64,000 bases of DNA from Coriobacteriaceae bacterium (GCA_902363125.1 CABIZD010000004.1:1-64000), one strand, 5' to 3'. Positions 1-9,227 are shown, counted from the stretch's first letter. The notes: generated from the sequence alone by a model not told the origin. A program made the numbers and translations.

Positions 1-181
1 TTAGTTTGAGAAGAAGTCGACAGTACATTTGGAAGCACCTACATTTCCCAAAGCATCGTTAGATTAATAATGACAGACCGGATGAAGATACGTGCGACGG
101 GGGCGAGGCGGATGGCTGAGCGGTATCGATACGCGGGTTCAACGGTATTATATTGACCACATAGATTTTTAACTTGCATTT

Positions 182-922
182 CTACCCGCCCTTTTCGTAG
201 AGTCGCCGATACGTGCTTAGCGCACCCTCGGCGCGTCCGGCAGGCTTTGCGAAATGGGATCCAGGAGACTTCGGCGCAGCATCATCTTGCGGAATGCTTC
301 TAATGAGCCTCCCATCCTTCAAAAACAGAATCTCATCGCACAGCCTATCGACCGAATCCAAGATGTGGGATGACATGATGATGCACGTACCAGAATCGGC
401 CAGCTTCCTGAGAATCTCGGAATGCAAGTCCACCCTGCTGGGGTCGAGCGCGTTCATGGGCTCATCTAATAGAAGGTACCGCGCGCCCGTCGCATACGCA
501 ATCGCCAGGGTAAGCTGCTGCTTCATGCCCTGGCTCAGAGTGCGGATCCTCATCTTCGCGAACTCGCCTATCTGCGTTTGTTCCACTATCTCTTCGATAT
601 CGCGAGCATGCGGCCACATATCGCAAACCATCTTGAGGTGATCTTCCGCACGCAATCCGGGATACAGCAGCGTCCCCTCACCAGGTGCATAGAAGATCAT
701 AGAACGGACCTCTCTCGCACCCGTACCCTGCACCTCATCCAGAACGATGCTCCCGTCCACGCGAGGACCCGGCAAACCTGCCATCGCACGCAGCAACGTC
801 GTCTTTCCATGCCCGTTCGGAGCGACGAGACCGTAGACCGTACCCGGGGCAAACTCAGCGTTCACCGAATCTACGAGCACCTTCTTTCCATAAGAGATCG
901 TCAGCGTTTGAAGGTCAATCAT
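182..922 (-). CDS. ABC transporter ATP-binding protein
   Basis: This 246-residue protein is the nucleotide-binding subunit of an ABC-2 type transporter and powers the membrane partner encoded just upstream. Walker A is APNGHGKT (about residues 34-41), the ABC signature is LSQGMKQQ (129-136), Walker B is YLLLDEP (149-155) and the H-loop histidine lies in SSH (184-186). It is a single ABC domain with a short C-terminal tail. Its start codon overlaps the permease stop by four bases (ATGA), so the two genes are translationally coupled. The substrate cannot be read from the sequence; small-molecule, peptide or bacteriocin export are all possible. Confidence 0.93.
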   Translation of the reverse strand: MIDLQTLTISYGKKVLVDSVNAEFAPGTVYGLVAPNGHGKTTLLRAMAGLPGPRVDGSIVLDEVQGTGAREVRSMIFYAPGEGTLLYPGLRAEDHLKMVCDMWPHARDIEEIVEQTQIGEFAKMRIRTLSQGMKQQLTLAIAYATGARYLLLDEPMNALDPSRVDLHSEILRKLADSGTCIIMSSHILDSVDRLCDEILFLKDGRLIRSIPQDDAAPKSPGSHFAKPAGRAEGALSTYRRLYEKGG

Positions 923-3150
923 CGAGATCGTCCCCTTTCGATCTTTGGAACACTCAGGCGCACCATCAACGGAGATACGGCGCCCAAGACCACCAGCAGA
1001 GCGCCCGATGCGCCGGCGACCTCTCCAAAAGGCATCGCGTTCGTCCCTCGCCCAAGGAACCCAATCGTCCCCACCTGGGAAGCGGGATCAAACGAGGCGA
1101 ATGGAGCCAGCAGCGCGACGCCCATGCCCACGCTTTCAACATGAGCGCTCAACGAACCCAACACCAAGAGAACCGCGCAAACCATTCCGGTGACAACGGG
1201 GTTGCGGCTAATCGCTGCTGTCAACGCAGCGACGACGGAAATCACGCCGTATGCCATGACCAGCAACGGAATACTGCACAACACCGCCTCCCCCACCGTG
1301 GACGTTGTCGAAGCTCCCGCCCGAATGAGAGCGCCGGGATACTCCGATCCACCCGCACCGTTCTTAATCACGGACACAACGACAGCGGGAACCATCGACA
1401 CCAAAAGCAGCACCAAGCCAAGCAGGAGAGCCAGCGCAACAGCCGTCAGAAAACGCACATGCGCTGTTGCGGGGATCTGGAGAACCAGAAGGGAACGACA
1501 CTGCAGGTGGGTGCACGCGAGCGATGTGACAACCACGGGCAACAGCAAAAATAAGGAGGGAAGCGCTGCCTGGAGATACGAAAGGAGGATTAATGGGGGC
1601 ATCTTCGTACTTAACTCGTAAACCTTGGGGTCCGGCAAGCTCGCGATCGACTCAAGCAGAAGGGCGCGCGCCTCCGCACGAGAAGGAGTCTCCGGCTCGA
1701 TTCCGATCGATTGCAGGAGAGTCGCATCTGCCGCGCCCAGCTCACCTCGAGCGCGCTCGTACGTCGCAAGGCTTCGAAACCCCTCCGCAGGCATAGGCGC
1801 GTACACGAAACCCGAAAGAGCATCCCGCATGTCTTCCAGGGCCGCTTTGCCCTCGACGTCCATATTCGCAGCGTTCTGCTCTAGATACCGATCTATTGAA
1901 CGGAGCTCCCCATCCCTATACCGAACAGCGGAAACGTTATCAGCGTCAGGAAACATCTCGACCAGAGCCGGGGCCAGCATCGTCGTCGACATTGCAATCG
2001 CGCATACGGCGAGGGTAGGAGAACGCAGGAGCAGTTTCCCCATCGTTCTTACGTATGCAACGGCGGAGGCACAAGCGCTCGAACGAGTTGCCGTTCTCGA
2101 TGCAGTGAAGGAACCTCTCTCAAGACAAATCGGGGATATCGGGCACGCGCAGCCGCTCTTTCCAGCAACGCAAAGCAGGCTAATTGCCAGCACCTCGATC
2201 CCGATTGCGCATACGAGGGCAATCGCGCCACGCTCGAAGCAAAGTCCAGGCAGATTCACTATCTGCGTTGTCGGGTACGGGCTATAGGCGCCGACGGTCA
2301 ACTCAGTGTTCGCATACGTAAGGGGATTCAACAGGGCGAACTCACGTAAAGCGATGGATCTTCCGTAATACCCGGGAACCATCGTCACCCCCATCAGGGC
2401 ACATACGAACACGATTCCAAGCGTAGGGTTATTGGCAATCTTCACGGCAAGGTGAACGACAAGCGAGATGAACGCTGCCACCAAGAATTGCATGATGGCC
2501 GTCTGCGCGAACACCAGCCAAGCCGGTTTGATAACCGGAGTCGCATATTGAATGTAGCCTATCGGATAGAACGGCGAGCCCGGGCCATTCTTCACAAGCG
2601 CGGCGATTATCCCTGGAAGATTGATGGCGAGGACGGCAAGCATTGCAAAAACACTCGCCCATACGCTCGATGCAACAGGTCTACCCAGCTCGCCCATCGG
2701 TGCCTGGATGATGAGCTTTTCACGTTTGTTAAGACGCGCGGCAAGGAACGAGACGGCAACGGCCGTTGCGACCCATAGCAAGTACTCCTTCGATCCGTCA
2801 TAATAGGTGTACTCTCCATCCGATATCTGCAGAAACGGAAGTAGGGGAGAGAGCGGTGCCAAGATAAGACGTCCCGCGGCAAGAGGGTACAGAAGCGCGG
2901 GCATGCTTGATGAAGAGGTATAGACACCGTCCTCCCCCGCATTCACAAGCGCATCCGCATAGGATGCTGACAATTCCTGCTCAACACGGGTTATTCCCGA
3001 CTCGAGGTATTCGACCCGTCCGTCGATGCCAGCCGCGCTCCTGAAGACGGGCAGAGCACAAAGAACCATCAACGCAACAACGACAACACAGAGCGACCTG
3101 GAGGAGAGAAGCGACCTAAAGATCGCCTTCGAGATTTTGAGCATATTCAT
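919..3150 (-). CDS. Duplicated ABC-2 type transporter permease
   Basis: This is a large integral membrane protein of about 743 residues, the channel partner of the downstream ATPase. It reads as two similar halves. Each starts with one membrane segment, then a large external loop (for example residues ~40-110 and ~400-510), then a bundle of about five hydrophobic helices. This suggests two ABC-2 permeases fused in tandem, which would let one polypeptide replace a dimer. The start at 3150 has AAGG about six bases upstream; the frame is open slightly further back without a ribosome binding site. Family assignment rests on topology and on the linked ATPase, and the cargo is unknown. Confidence 0.82.
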   Translation of the reverse strand: MNMLKISKAIFRSLLSSRSLCVVVVALMVLCALPVFRSAAGIDGRVEYLESGITRVEQELSASYADALVNAGEDGVYTSSSSMPALLYPLAAGRLILAPLSPLLPFLQISDGEYTYYDGSKEYLLWVATAVAVSFLAARLNKREKLIIQAPMGELGRPVASSVWASVFAMLAVLAINLPGIIAALVKNGPGSPFYPIGYIQYATPVIKPAWLVFAQTAIMQFLVAAFISLVVHLAVKIANNPTLGIVFVCALMGVTMVPGYYGRSIALREFALLNPLTYANTELTVGAYSPYPTTQIVNLPGLCFERGAIALVCAIGIEVLAISLLCVAGKSGCACPISPICLERGSFTASRTATRSSACASAVAYVRTMGKLLLRSPTLAVCAIAMSTTMLAPALVEMFPDADNVSAVRYRDGELRSIDRYLEQNAANMDVEGKAALEDMRDALSGFVYAPMPAEGFRSLATYERARGELGAADATLLQSIGIEPETPSRAEARALLLESIASLPDPKVYELSTKMPPLILLSYLQAALPSLFLLLPVVVTSLACTHLQCRSLLVLQIPATAHVRFLTAVALALLLGLVLLLVSMVPAVVVSVIKNGAGGSEYPGALIRAGASTTSTVGEAVLCSIPLLVMAYGVISVVAALTAAISRNPVVTGMVCAVLLVLGSLSAHVESVGMGVALLAPFASFDPASQVGTIGFLGRGTNAMPFGEVAGASGALLVVLGAVSPLMVRLSVPKIERGRSR

Positions 3151-3229
3151 CGCCAACCTTAACCTCATCCAGTCGGAACAGAGGGGCCGAACAAAATGCT
3201 CGGCCCTTATTACTTGCCGGCAAAGTCAA

Positions 3230-3248
3230 TTTAACATAAACTGTTAAA
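3230..3248. promoter_or_regulatory. Candidate operator in a divergent intergenic region
   Basis: Between the divergent ABC exporter and DUF2975/HTH genes lies TTTAACATAAACTGTTAAA, a perfect 7-bp inverted repeat with a 5-bp centre. It is well placed to bind the small HTH protein encoded at 3808 or another local regulator. A GC-rich hairpin (3184-3206) lies nearby. Binding is inferred from symmetry and position only. Confidence 0.4.
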
Positions 3249-3285
3249 AAGTAACCTGAGTTTTTTAAATTCTTCGGAGGTTATT

Positions 3286-3798
3286 ATGAGTTCCGACAAT
3301 CGCACTCCCCGGCTTCATTCCTTCCGCATCGCATGTGCGATAGCCTCTGCGACCCTTTGCGCCACCGCCATCGCACAAGTGGCGCTCTCCTTAAAGCCAG
3401 CAATCGAAGTGCTCGACAACCCTGTAATTGCAGACTCCCCCGCGTATCCAGCCCTTGCGATCTCGACATTGGTCCCTGCCGTCATCGGTATCGCTACGAC
3501 CATCCTCAGCGCCGTTCTCGTGTGGACGATCAAGAGCGGAGACCCCTTCAAGAAAGGGTCTGCGACATGCTTGAAGGTGCTCGGCATTCTCTTCGTTGTT
3601 CAAGCTGCCACCAGCCTCTACGCCGGCTCACTCAAAACCTCCGTTTCGATGTTTGGCGGCGAGGGGGCCGTCGGCGCCCAAGAGATCGCTTCATCATTCG
3701 ATTGGACCTCTCTGGTTCTCGGCATCGTCCTGTTCATGCTTTCCCGGCTCTTCTTGTACGCCCGAGAGCTGTACCTCGACTCCGACGAGATTGCGTAA
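3286..3798 (+). CDS. DUF2975-like four-helix membrane protein
   Basis: This 170-residue protein has about four hydrophobic segments (roughly residues 12-34, 52-78, 98-116 and 140-160) and a short charged tail. Size, topology and direct linkage to a tiny Cro-like regulator match DUF2975 membrane proteins, which are usually paired with a YozG-type HTH protein. The gene starts after a good ribosome binding site (CGGAGG at 3275-3280) and is separated from the HTH gene by nine bases. Its function is unknown; such pairs are thought to sense a membrane or peptide signal. It faces away from the ABC exporter, so co-regulation is possible. Confidence 0.72.
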   Translation: MSSDNRTPRLHSFRIACAIASATLCATAIAQVALSLKPAIEVLDNPVIADSPAYPALAISTLVPAVIGIATTILSAVLVWTIKSGDPFKKGSATCLKVLGILFVVQAATSLYAGSLKTSVSMFGGEGAVGAQEIASSFDWTSLVLGIVLFMLSRLFLYARELYLDSDEIA

Positions 3799-3807
3799 GG
3801 AAACGCC

Positions 3808-4059
3808 ATGCCCGTAATTGTTCGCCTCGACAAGATCATGGCCGAGCGAAAGATTTCCTCGAACGAACTTGCCGAAAGGATTGGAACCACGCCCGTGAAC
3901 CTGTCCCGTATTAAAAAAGGGCATATTCGCGGCATTCGCTTCAACACGCTCGAGCAGCTATGCCTCGCCCTTCGTTGCCAACCCGGAGACCTTCTCGAAG
4001 TCATGAGCGAAGAGGATGCCCGAAAGGAGTTCGGACTCGATTGGTCCGCCGAGGATTAG
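3808..4059 (+). CDS. Cro/C1-type HTH regulator (YozG-like)
   Basis: This 83-residue protein is almost entirely one helix-turn-helix domain. The HTH falls around residues 17-45, with LAERIGTTPVNLSRIKKG covering the turn and recognition helix, and the end resembles the usual QPGDLLEV finish of YozG-type regulators. It is cotranscribed with the DUF2975-like membrane protein upstream and probably controls that pair. The stop codon is followed, in the same reading frame, by an integrase fragment. The C-terminal 15 or so residues (EEDARKEFGLDWSAED) may be native; fusion with recombined sequence is not evident before the stop. Confidence 0.88.
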   Translation: MPVIVRLDKIMAERKISSNELAERIGTTPVNLSRIKKGHIRGIRFNTLEQLCLALRCQPGDLLEVMSEEDARKEFGLDWSAED

Positions 4060-4785
4060 AGGGCGGTCGTACTCGCCCTGCACACGGGGATGCGAATCGG
4101 CGAGGTCTGCGGCCTTCGGTGGTGCGATGTGGATTTCGAGACGGGCCTGATCTCGATCAGACACTCGGTGGCGTACGCGAAGGGAATGGGTTCGTTCATC
4201 AAGGACACCAAGACCCATGACGCCAGGGGTATCCCCATCGACCCGGTCGGCCTACTCCCCTTCCTGAAGGAGACCCACGAGATCGACTGCGGAAAGCTGC
4301 GCTTGCGCGGCCTTACCGGGGCGGTCGAGATCGGGGACTGCTACATCCTGTCGGAGCCGGGCGCGACCTTCGCGACGACAAGCTATATCCGCAGGGCGCT
4401 CAAGACGTTCTCGGAGACCAACGGCCTCATGGGCACCAACGACGAGCTGATCACGTTCCACGGCCTTCGCCACACGTTCGCAACGCAGTGGATCCGCCAA
4501 GGCGGCGATATCAAGGCGCTCCAATCGATCCTCGGCCACAAGGACGCCATGGCGACGCTCAACGTCTACGCCGACATCGAGCCCATCTCCAAAATCCATA
4601 ACATGCTGCGCGCCACGCCGTGCCTTTGGCGCGGGCACCTCGGGCCGAGGGTCGATCCGGGTCCCATGTTCCAACAGAGGATCCAGGAGTCCATCGAGAC
4701 GCTCCAGGCGTTCGGCTACGGCATCACCGAGCCGGACGACCGAAATATCGCCATACGCGACGTGAAGATGAACAGTTGGCTCTAG
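4060..4785 (+). pseudogene. 5'-truncated tyrosine recombinase (phage integrase)
   Basis: The frame begins directly after the HTH stop codon with integrase sequence and has no start of its own before the internal ATG at 4090. It holds the C-terminal catalytic domain of a tyrosine recombinase: the first Arg in GMRIGE, a Lys in the beta hairpin near KTHDARGIPI, the HGLRHTFA box, GHKD, and the nucleophile Tyr in NVYADI. The N-terminal arm-binding and core-binding domains are missing. All catalytic residues remain, but without DNA-binding domains activity is unlikely. It is best read as the scar of a lost prophage or integrative element. Confidence 0.85.
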
Positions 4786-5181
4786 CTCACCGAGTACGCG
4801 GCAGTGCTGGGCCCATCCCAACTGAGGTCACGGTGGTCCGATAGGGGCGCCGCCCGCGGCATGCGCCGCGGAGCGGTATCCCCTACCGAAGGGCGGGGAT
4901 GCCCTCCGCTTCCAGTTCGGAATCAGCCGTCGGAGGCGTTCGGCTGACTGCGGGAACGGCCTGTCCGCTCAATGTGTTCGGCTGAGATCGGAAATCAACC
5001 CAACACGAGCCGGACACGCGCCAGACGGCTCTTCCCCGTACGGCCTTCCCCCTTACGCTCATGTTGCAGGCATGTAACGCCGCAGCGAGCGCGCCTTTTT
5101 TGCGCCAGACAGGTACAATGATGAACACTGTACCGTAGCGGAGCGCCCCGCGCGCGCCGCAACCACGCGAAAGGGTTTCCC
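4786..5181. other. Intergenic region, integrase remnant to ACT gene
   Basis: There is no credible gene in these 396 bases. They hold several GC-rich inverted repeats near 4850-4880 and, close to the next gene, a TACAAT -10-like hexamer inside a short palindrome. The region is probably leftover mobile-element sequence followed by the promoter of the ACT-domain gene. Confidence 0.5.
5112..5134. promoter_or_regulatory. Palindrome over a likely -10 box
   Basis: GGTACA (5112-5117) and TGTACC (5129-5134) form a perfect inverted repeat with an 11-bp gap. A TACAAT hexamer at 5114-5119 overlaps the left arm. This could be an operator for the ACT protein and citrate synthase genes downstream. No convincing -35 box is visible, so the promoter call is tentative. 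Confidence 0.35.
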
Positions 5182-5469
5182 ATGGCCGAGATCTCGTCCT
5201 CCCGTATCGTCATCACCGTCCTTGGCAAGAACCGCCCCGGCATCGTCGCCGGCGTCACCCGCGTTCTGGGCGAGGCCAACGTCGACATCCGCGACATCAC
5301 GCAGTCCATTATCGAGGACATCTTCACCATGACCATGCTGGCCGACACCGCCGAGTCCAAGCTCGACTTCGCCGAGCTGCAGAAGGCCCTGGCCGAGGCC
5401 GGCGAGCTTTCGGGCGTCAACGTGTCCATCCAGCGCGAGGACGTCTTTAACTTTATGTACCGCCTGTAG
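5182..5469 (+). CDS. ACT domain protein (UPF0237 family)
   Basis: This 95-residue protein is a single ACT domain. The beta-alpha-beta start is clear (VITVLGKNRPGIVAGVTRVL, residues 10-29), including the ligand-binding loop GKNRPGIVAG. It ends with the FNFMYRL tail seen in UPF0237 proteins. ACT domains bind amino acids or similar small molecules and signal to a partner. Free-standing members of this family often sit beside a PFL-type gene, but here the neighbour is citrate synthase, 77 bases downstream on the same strand. A link to amino acid or TCA-branch control is possible but not shown. Confidence 0.9.
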   Translation: MAEISSSRIVITVLGKNRPGIVAGVTRVLGEANVDIRDITQSIIEDIFTMTMLADTAESKLDFAELQKALAEAGELSGVNVSIQREDVFNFMYRL

Positions 5470-5546
5470 TGAACAAGCCGCTCGGGGCAGCTTGACGTCA
5501 TATCGTCCAAGCGCGCGGCCCCAAAGCGGACCGGAGAGGAGCGCGC

Positions 5547-6965
5547 ATGGCCTACGACGCCAAGAAAATCTACTACCGCTTCGACGATCACCTGAGCCGC
5601 CTGGTTCTGGATTACGAGGCGAGCCGTCAGATTTCGCCCGAAAGCGAAAACCTCTACCACGGCCTGCCGACCGCCCCGTACGACGAGGGCCTGTTCGTAG
5701 AGCATAACGTCAAGCGCGGCCTGCGCAATGCCGATGGCTCGGGCGTGGTCGCGGGCCTTACCCGCATCTCGGACGTGCACGGCTACAACAAGGTCGACGG
5801 CAAAGTCGTGCCCGACCAGGGCAAGCTTACGCTGCGCGGCTACAGCATCGAGGACCTGGTCAACAACGCCCAGGCCGAGAATCGCTATGGCTACGAAGAG
5901 GTCGCCTACCTGCTCATCACGGGCTCGCTGCCCAACAAAGAGGAGCTCGACGGTTTTTGCGGACGTCTGGGCGCTTTTAGGCACCTGAGCGATGAGTACG
6001 TCAAAGAGTTCCCCATGACCACGGTGTCGTCGAGCATCATGAATGTGCTTCAGCGCGCCGTGCTGCTGCTCTACGCCTTCGACGCCGAGCCCGACGCCAT
6101 TACGCCCGAGCACGAAATCGACGTCGCCATCTCCATGCTCGCCCGTCTCCCCCGCATCGCCGCCTTCGCGCATATGGCCTCGGTCGCCAAGCGCCGCGGC
6201 TCCGAGGTTCATGTACCGCACCCCACACCCGGTCTCTCCACCGCCGAGACCATCCTGCAGGTGTTGCGCGGCGGCATGGCATTCACCCGCGACGAAGCCA
6301 TGCTGCTCGACGTGATGCTCATGCTGCATGCCGAACACGGAGGCGGCAACAACTCCACGTTTGCCTGCCGCGTGCTGTCCTCCTCGGCCACCGACCCGTA
6401 TTCCGCCTACGCCGCGGCTATCGGCTCACTCAAGGGCCCGCGCCACGGTGGCGCCAACGCCAAGGTTGTCTCCATGCACGAGGACATCCGCGCGCATGTC
6501 TCCAATTGGGAGGACGAGGACGAGGTCGCAGCCTACCTGGGCAAGATCCTCGACAAGCAGGCCTTCGACGGCACGGGTCTCATCTACGGTATGGGCCACG
6601 CCGTCTACACGCTGAGCGACCCGCGTGCCGAGGTGTGCCGTCGTTACGCGCGCACGCTTGCCGCCAAGAAGGACCTGGGCGAGGAGTTCGCGCTCATCGA
6701 GCGCATCGAGCGCCTGGCCCCGCAAGTGATGCGCGATCACGGCATGACCAAGCCCATCTGTGCCAACATCGACCTGTACACGGGCTTTATCTACAAGATG
6801 CTCGGCGTGCCCGAGACGCTCTTTACGCCGCTGTTCGCCGTCGCCCGCATGGCCGGCTGGTCTGCGCACCGCATGGAAGAGCTCTTCTGCGCGCACCGTA
6901 TTATTCGCCCGGCCTATCGTCCGGTGATCGAGCCGCTGGAGTACAAGCCGCTCGCTGACCGCTAG
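5547..6965 (+). CDS. gltA: Citrate synthase
   Basis: This 472-residue enzyme condenses oxaloacetate and acetyl-CoA to citrate. The three catalytic residues are visible: His in LHAEHGGGNNST, His in GMGHAVYTLSDPR and Asp in NIDLYTGFIYKMLG. It carries an N-terminal extension of about 60 residues, as in other anaerobe citrate synthases of this length. The gene has a GGAG-type ribosome binding site (GGAGAGGAGCGCGC) before ATG and ends at a strong terminator. In this lineage it probably feeds a partial TCA branch toward 2-oxoglutarate and glutamate. It may share a transcript with the ACT protein upstream. Confidence 0.97.
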   Translation: MAYDAKKIYYRFDDHLSRLVLDYEASRQISPESENLYHGLPTAPYDEGLFVEHNVKRGLRNADGSGVVAGLTRISDVHGYNKVDGKVVPDQGKLTLRGYSIEDLVNNAQAENRYGYEEVAYLLITGSLPNKEELDGFCGRLGAFRHLSDEYVKEFPMTTVSSSIMNVLQRAVLLLYAFDAEPDAITPEHEIDVAISMLARLPRIAAFAHMASVAKRRGSEVHVPHPTPGLSTAETILQVLRGGMAFTRDEAMLLDVMLMLHAEHGGGNNSTFACRVLSSSATDPYSAYAAAIGSLKGPRHGGANAKVVSMHEDIRAHVSNWEDEDEVAAYLGKILDKQAFDGTGLIYGMGHAVYTLSDPRAEVCRRYARTLAAKKDLGEEFALIERIERLAPQVMRDHGMTKPICANIDLYTGFIYKMLGVPETLFTPLFAVARMAGWSAHRMEELFCAHRIIRPAYRPVIEPLEYKPLADR

Positions 6966-6991
6966 GACGCGGACCGTTATAGAACTCGAGC

Positions 6992-7026
6992 GTGGCCAGG
7001 GACCCAAGCCCTTGGCCACACTTTTT
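6992..7026 (+). terminator. Rho-independent terminator of gltA
   Basis: GTGGCCAGGG pairs with CCCTTGGCCAC (6992-7019) across a short loop and is followed by a CTTTTT run. It lies just after the citrate synthase stop and before the HAD gene. Confidence 0.85.
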
Positions 7027-7051
7027 ATGCCAGTAGAAAGGATCGCAACGA

Positions 7052-7894
7052 ATGATTGTGTTTTCCGATATGGATGGGACGCTGCTGACGAGCGATAAGC
7101 AGATGAGCGACGCCACTTGGGCAATGCTCGACGAGCTCGCACGTCGTGGCATCGAGTTTGTTCCCTGCACGGGGCGCCCGCTGTCGGGCATCTTTGAGCC
7201 CATTCTCGCCCATCCCGCCGTGCACTACGCGGTCTGCGCCAACGGCGCCAGCGTCTGGCGGCTCGACGAAGATACGCCCACCGACACCTCACGTGCTACG
7301 CGCATTTTGAGCCGACCGCTCGATTGCGGCATTGCCCACCGCATCCATCGCATTGCCGCCGGCCACGATGTGACCTTCGATATCTTCGCGGATGGACAGT
7401 GCTTCCTCCCCCGCTCGCTATACGGGCGCCTGGATGAGTTCTGCGGCGGTGACCCCCACATCGCGGCTTCACTCAAGCGCACACGAACGCCGATCGACAT
7501 GGATATCGACAGCAAGATCGACGAGGTCGAGACGCTCGAACGTATCGCCATGTACTGGCACAACCCGGCCGATCGCGACGCCATCGCGACGGCGCTCGAC
7601 ACGCTCGGAGGCATTGAGGTCACGCGTTCGTACGCCATGAATATCGAGGTCATGGGCGAGGGCGCCACCAAGGGGACGGCCCTCACGTGGCTATGCGAAT
7701 ACCTGGGCAAGCGTCTCGCCGACGCCTGGGCGTTCGGCGACAACATCAACGACATCCCCATGCTGCAGGCAGCGGGCCACGCCATGGCCATGATCAACGC
7801 CGAGTCCGAAGACCGCGAGGCCGCCGACGCCATCACCGAATACGACAACGACCACGACGGCGTCGCCCGCACCATCATGGCCGCCCTTGCCTAG
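7052..7894 (+). CDS. Cof-type HAD-IIB phosphatase
   Basis: This 280-residue hydrolase belongs to the Cof/HAD-IIB group, which dephosphorylates sugar phosphates, flavin nucleotides or pyridoxal phosphate. The nucleophile motif FSDMDGTLLTSDKQ is at residues 4-17, and motif IV (AFGDNINDIPML) is near 227-238; the C2-type cap lies between. The ribosome binding site is AAAGGA, with the ATG at 7052. It converges on a second HAD gene at 9573, and an IS110 element is inserted between them. The physiological substrate cannot be read from the sequence. Confidence 0.92.
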   Translation: MIVFSDMDGTLLTSDKQMSDATWAMLDELARRGIEFVPCTGRPLSGIFEPILAHPAVHYAVCANGASVWRLDEDTPTDTSRATRILSRPLDCGIAHRIHRIAAGHDVTFDIFADGQCFLPRSLYGRLDEFCGGDPHIAASLKRTRTPIDMDIDSKIDEVETLERIAMYWHNPADRDAIATALDTLGGIEVTRSYAMNIEVMGEGATKGTALTWLCEYLGKRLADAWAFGDNINDIPMLQAAGHAMAMINAESEDREAADAITEYDNDHDGVARTIMAALA

Positions 7895-7910
7895 TCATTG
7901 GTCAGTCATT

Positions 7911-7936
7911 GGGGACGTTCTTAAACGACTAGTCGT
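7911..7936 (+). repeat. REP-like repeat, left arm of an inverted pair
   Basis: This 26-bp sequence is repeated perfectly in inverted orientation at 10535-10560. It starts GGGGACGTTCTT and ends with the palindrome ACGACTAGTCGT. The pair brackets the IS element and the second HAD gene. It belongs to a family of short GGGACGTTC-type repeats in this window. Confidence 0.85.
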
Positions 7937-8114
7937 TGGGGACACTCTTCGCAAAAAGCTGCAAGGACTGTCCCCCACTGTCGGCAGAAACGATATGAGC
8001 AGGACATAAAAACATTGAGAGCCCCTGCTGCATGAAAGACCGCGGATTAGGCCGACAATGGTGAGTGTCTAATCCAACCGTGGCGGCCACGCCGCATTCA
8101 TGGAAGGGGCTCCC

Positions 8115-9227
8115 ATGCTCGATACTACCACCTTCATCGGCCTCGACGTCCACGCCCGCTCGATAAAGGCCGTCTCCCTCGACGTCATGACCGGGGAGGT
8201 ACGTGCCGCGACCTTCGGCTACGACGCCGGCGCCGTCGCGGAGTGGGTCCGTTCCGTGGACCCCAGGGCCAGGTGCGTGTACGAGTCCGGGGTCACGGGC
8301 TTCGACCTGCAGAAGAGGCTTTCCGGCCTGGGGGTCGACTGCGCGGTCGGCGCCGTCTCGAAGATGATCAAGCCCAGCGCGGACAGGCGCAGGAAGAACG
8401 ACCGCAACGACGCCGAGTTCCTCGCCCGCATGCTGTCGGTCGGCAACGTGGTCGAGGTGTGGGTCCCCGACGACGAGTGCGAGGCCGCCCGCGACCTGAC
8501 CAGGGCGCTCGAGGACGCGAGGGACGACCTCTCGCGCTCGAAGCAGCGGCTCTCCAAGTTCCTGCTCAGGCACGGGCTCGCCTTCGACGAGAGGACGCCC
8601 ACCGGCCGCAGGAAGGGCAACTGGACCCGGGCGCACTGGTCCTGGATCGAGTCGATAAGGTTCGCGGAGAGGGCCGACAACGACGTGCTCGCCTACTACG
8701 TCGACGCGGTCAGGCGGGCGGCGGAGGAGAAGGCGAGGCTCGAGGGGCTCGTCGAGGCCGAGGCCCGCAAGCCCAGGTGGAGGAAGAGGGTCGACTCCCT
8801 CCGCTGCCTCAAGGGCGTAGACACCGCGTCCGCCGCCGACCTCGTGTTCGAGGCCGGCGAGTTCTCGAGGTTCAGGAATGCCCGCTCGTTCGCGGCGTGG
8901 GTCGGCCTGACGCCCTCCGAGCACTCCAGCGGGGAGAGCGACCGCAGGGGCGCGATCACCAAGGCTGGCAACAAGCACCTGAGGAAGACGCTGGTCGAGG
9001 CCGCGTGGCACTACCTGACGTGCTCGGGGCGGCCGAAGGGCCTCGCCAAGGGCCAGGCCCCGGACCGGGGCGCCCGGAGGCATGCCGCCAAGGGCGTGCG
9101 GAGGCTGGTCGAGAGGCGGGAGGCGCTGCTCGCGCGCGGGGTCCACGGCAACAAGGCGAACGTGGCCACGGCGCGCGAGCTCGCCTGCTGGGTATGGGCG
9201 GTCGGCCTCATGGCCGAGGAGGCGTAG
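8115..9227 (+). CDS. IS110 family transposase (DEDD recombinase)
   Basis: This 370-residue recombinase moves the IS element. The RuvC-like DEDD N-terminal domain starts at FIGLDVHARS, continues through the RKNDRNDAEFLAR segment, and ends with the C-terminal Transposase_20 domain (LKGVDTASAADLVFEAGEF through GAITKAGNKHLRKTLVEAAW), which holds the catalytic serine region. The start at 8115 was preferred to 8100 because GGAAGGGG lies seven bases before it. The gene is intact, so the element may still be active. IS110 recombinases use an RNA copied from a non-coding end of the element to choose target and donor DNA. Confidence 0.93.
   Translation: MLDTTTFIGLDVHARSIKAVSLDVMTGEVRAATFGYDAGAVAEWVRSVDPRARCVYESGVTGFDLQKRLSGLGVDCAVGAVSKMIKPSADRRRKNDRNDAEFLARMLSVGNVVEVWVPDDECEAARDLTRALEDARDDLSRSKQRLSKFLLRHGLAFDERTPTGRRKGNWTRAHWSWIESIRFAERADNDVLAYYVDAVRRAAEEKARLEGLVEAEARKPRWRKRVDSLRCLKGVDTASAADLVFEAGEFSRFRNARSFAAWVGLTPSEHSSGESDRRGAITKAGNKHLRKTLVEAAWHYLTCSGRPKGLAKGQAPDRGARRHAAKGVRRLVERREALLARGVHGNKANVATARELACWVWAVGLMAEEA

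Noticed and set aside
101..148. tRNA-like sequence with GGCTGAGCGG and GGGTTCAA
   Set aside because: It has D-arm-like and T-loop-like words but no acceptor stem, no anticodon arm and only about 40 bases in total. It may be a decayed tRNA 3' fragment, but that cannot be supported.
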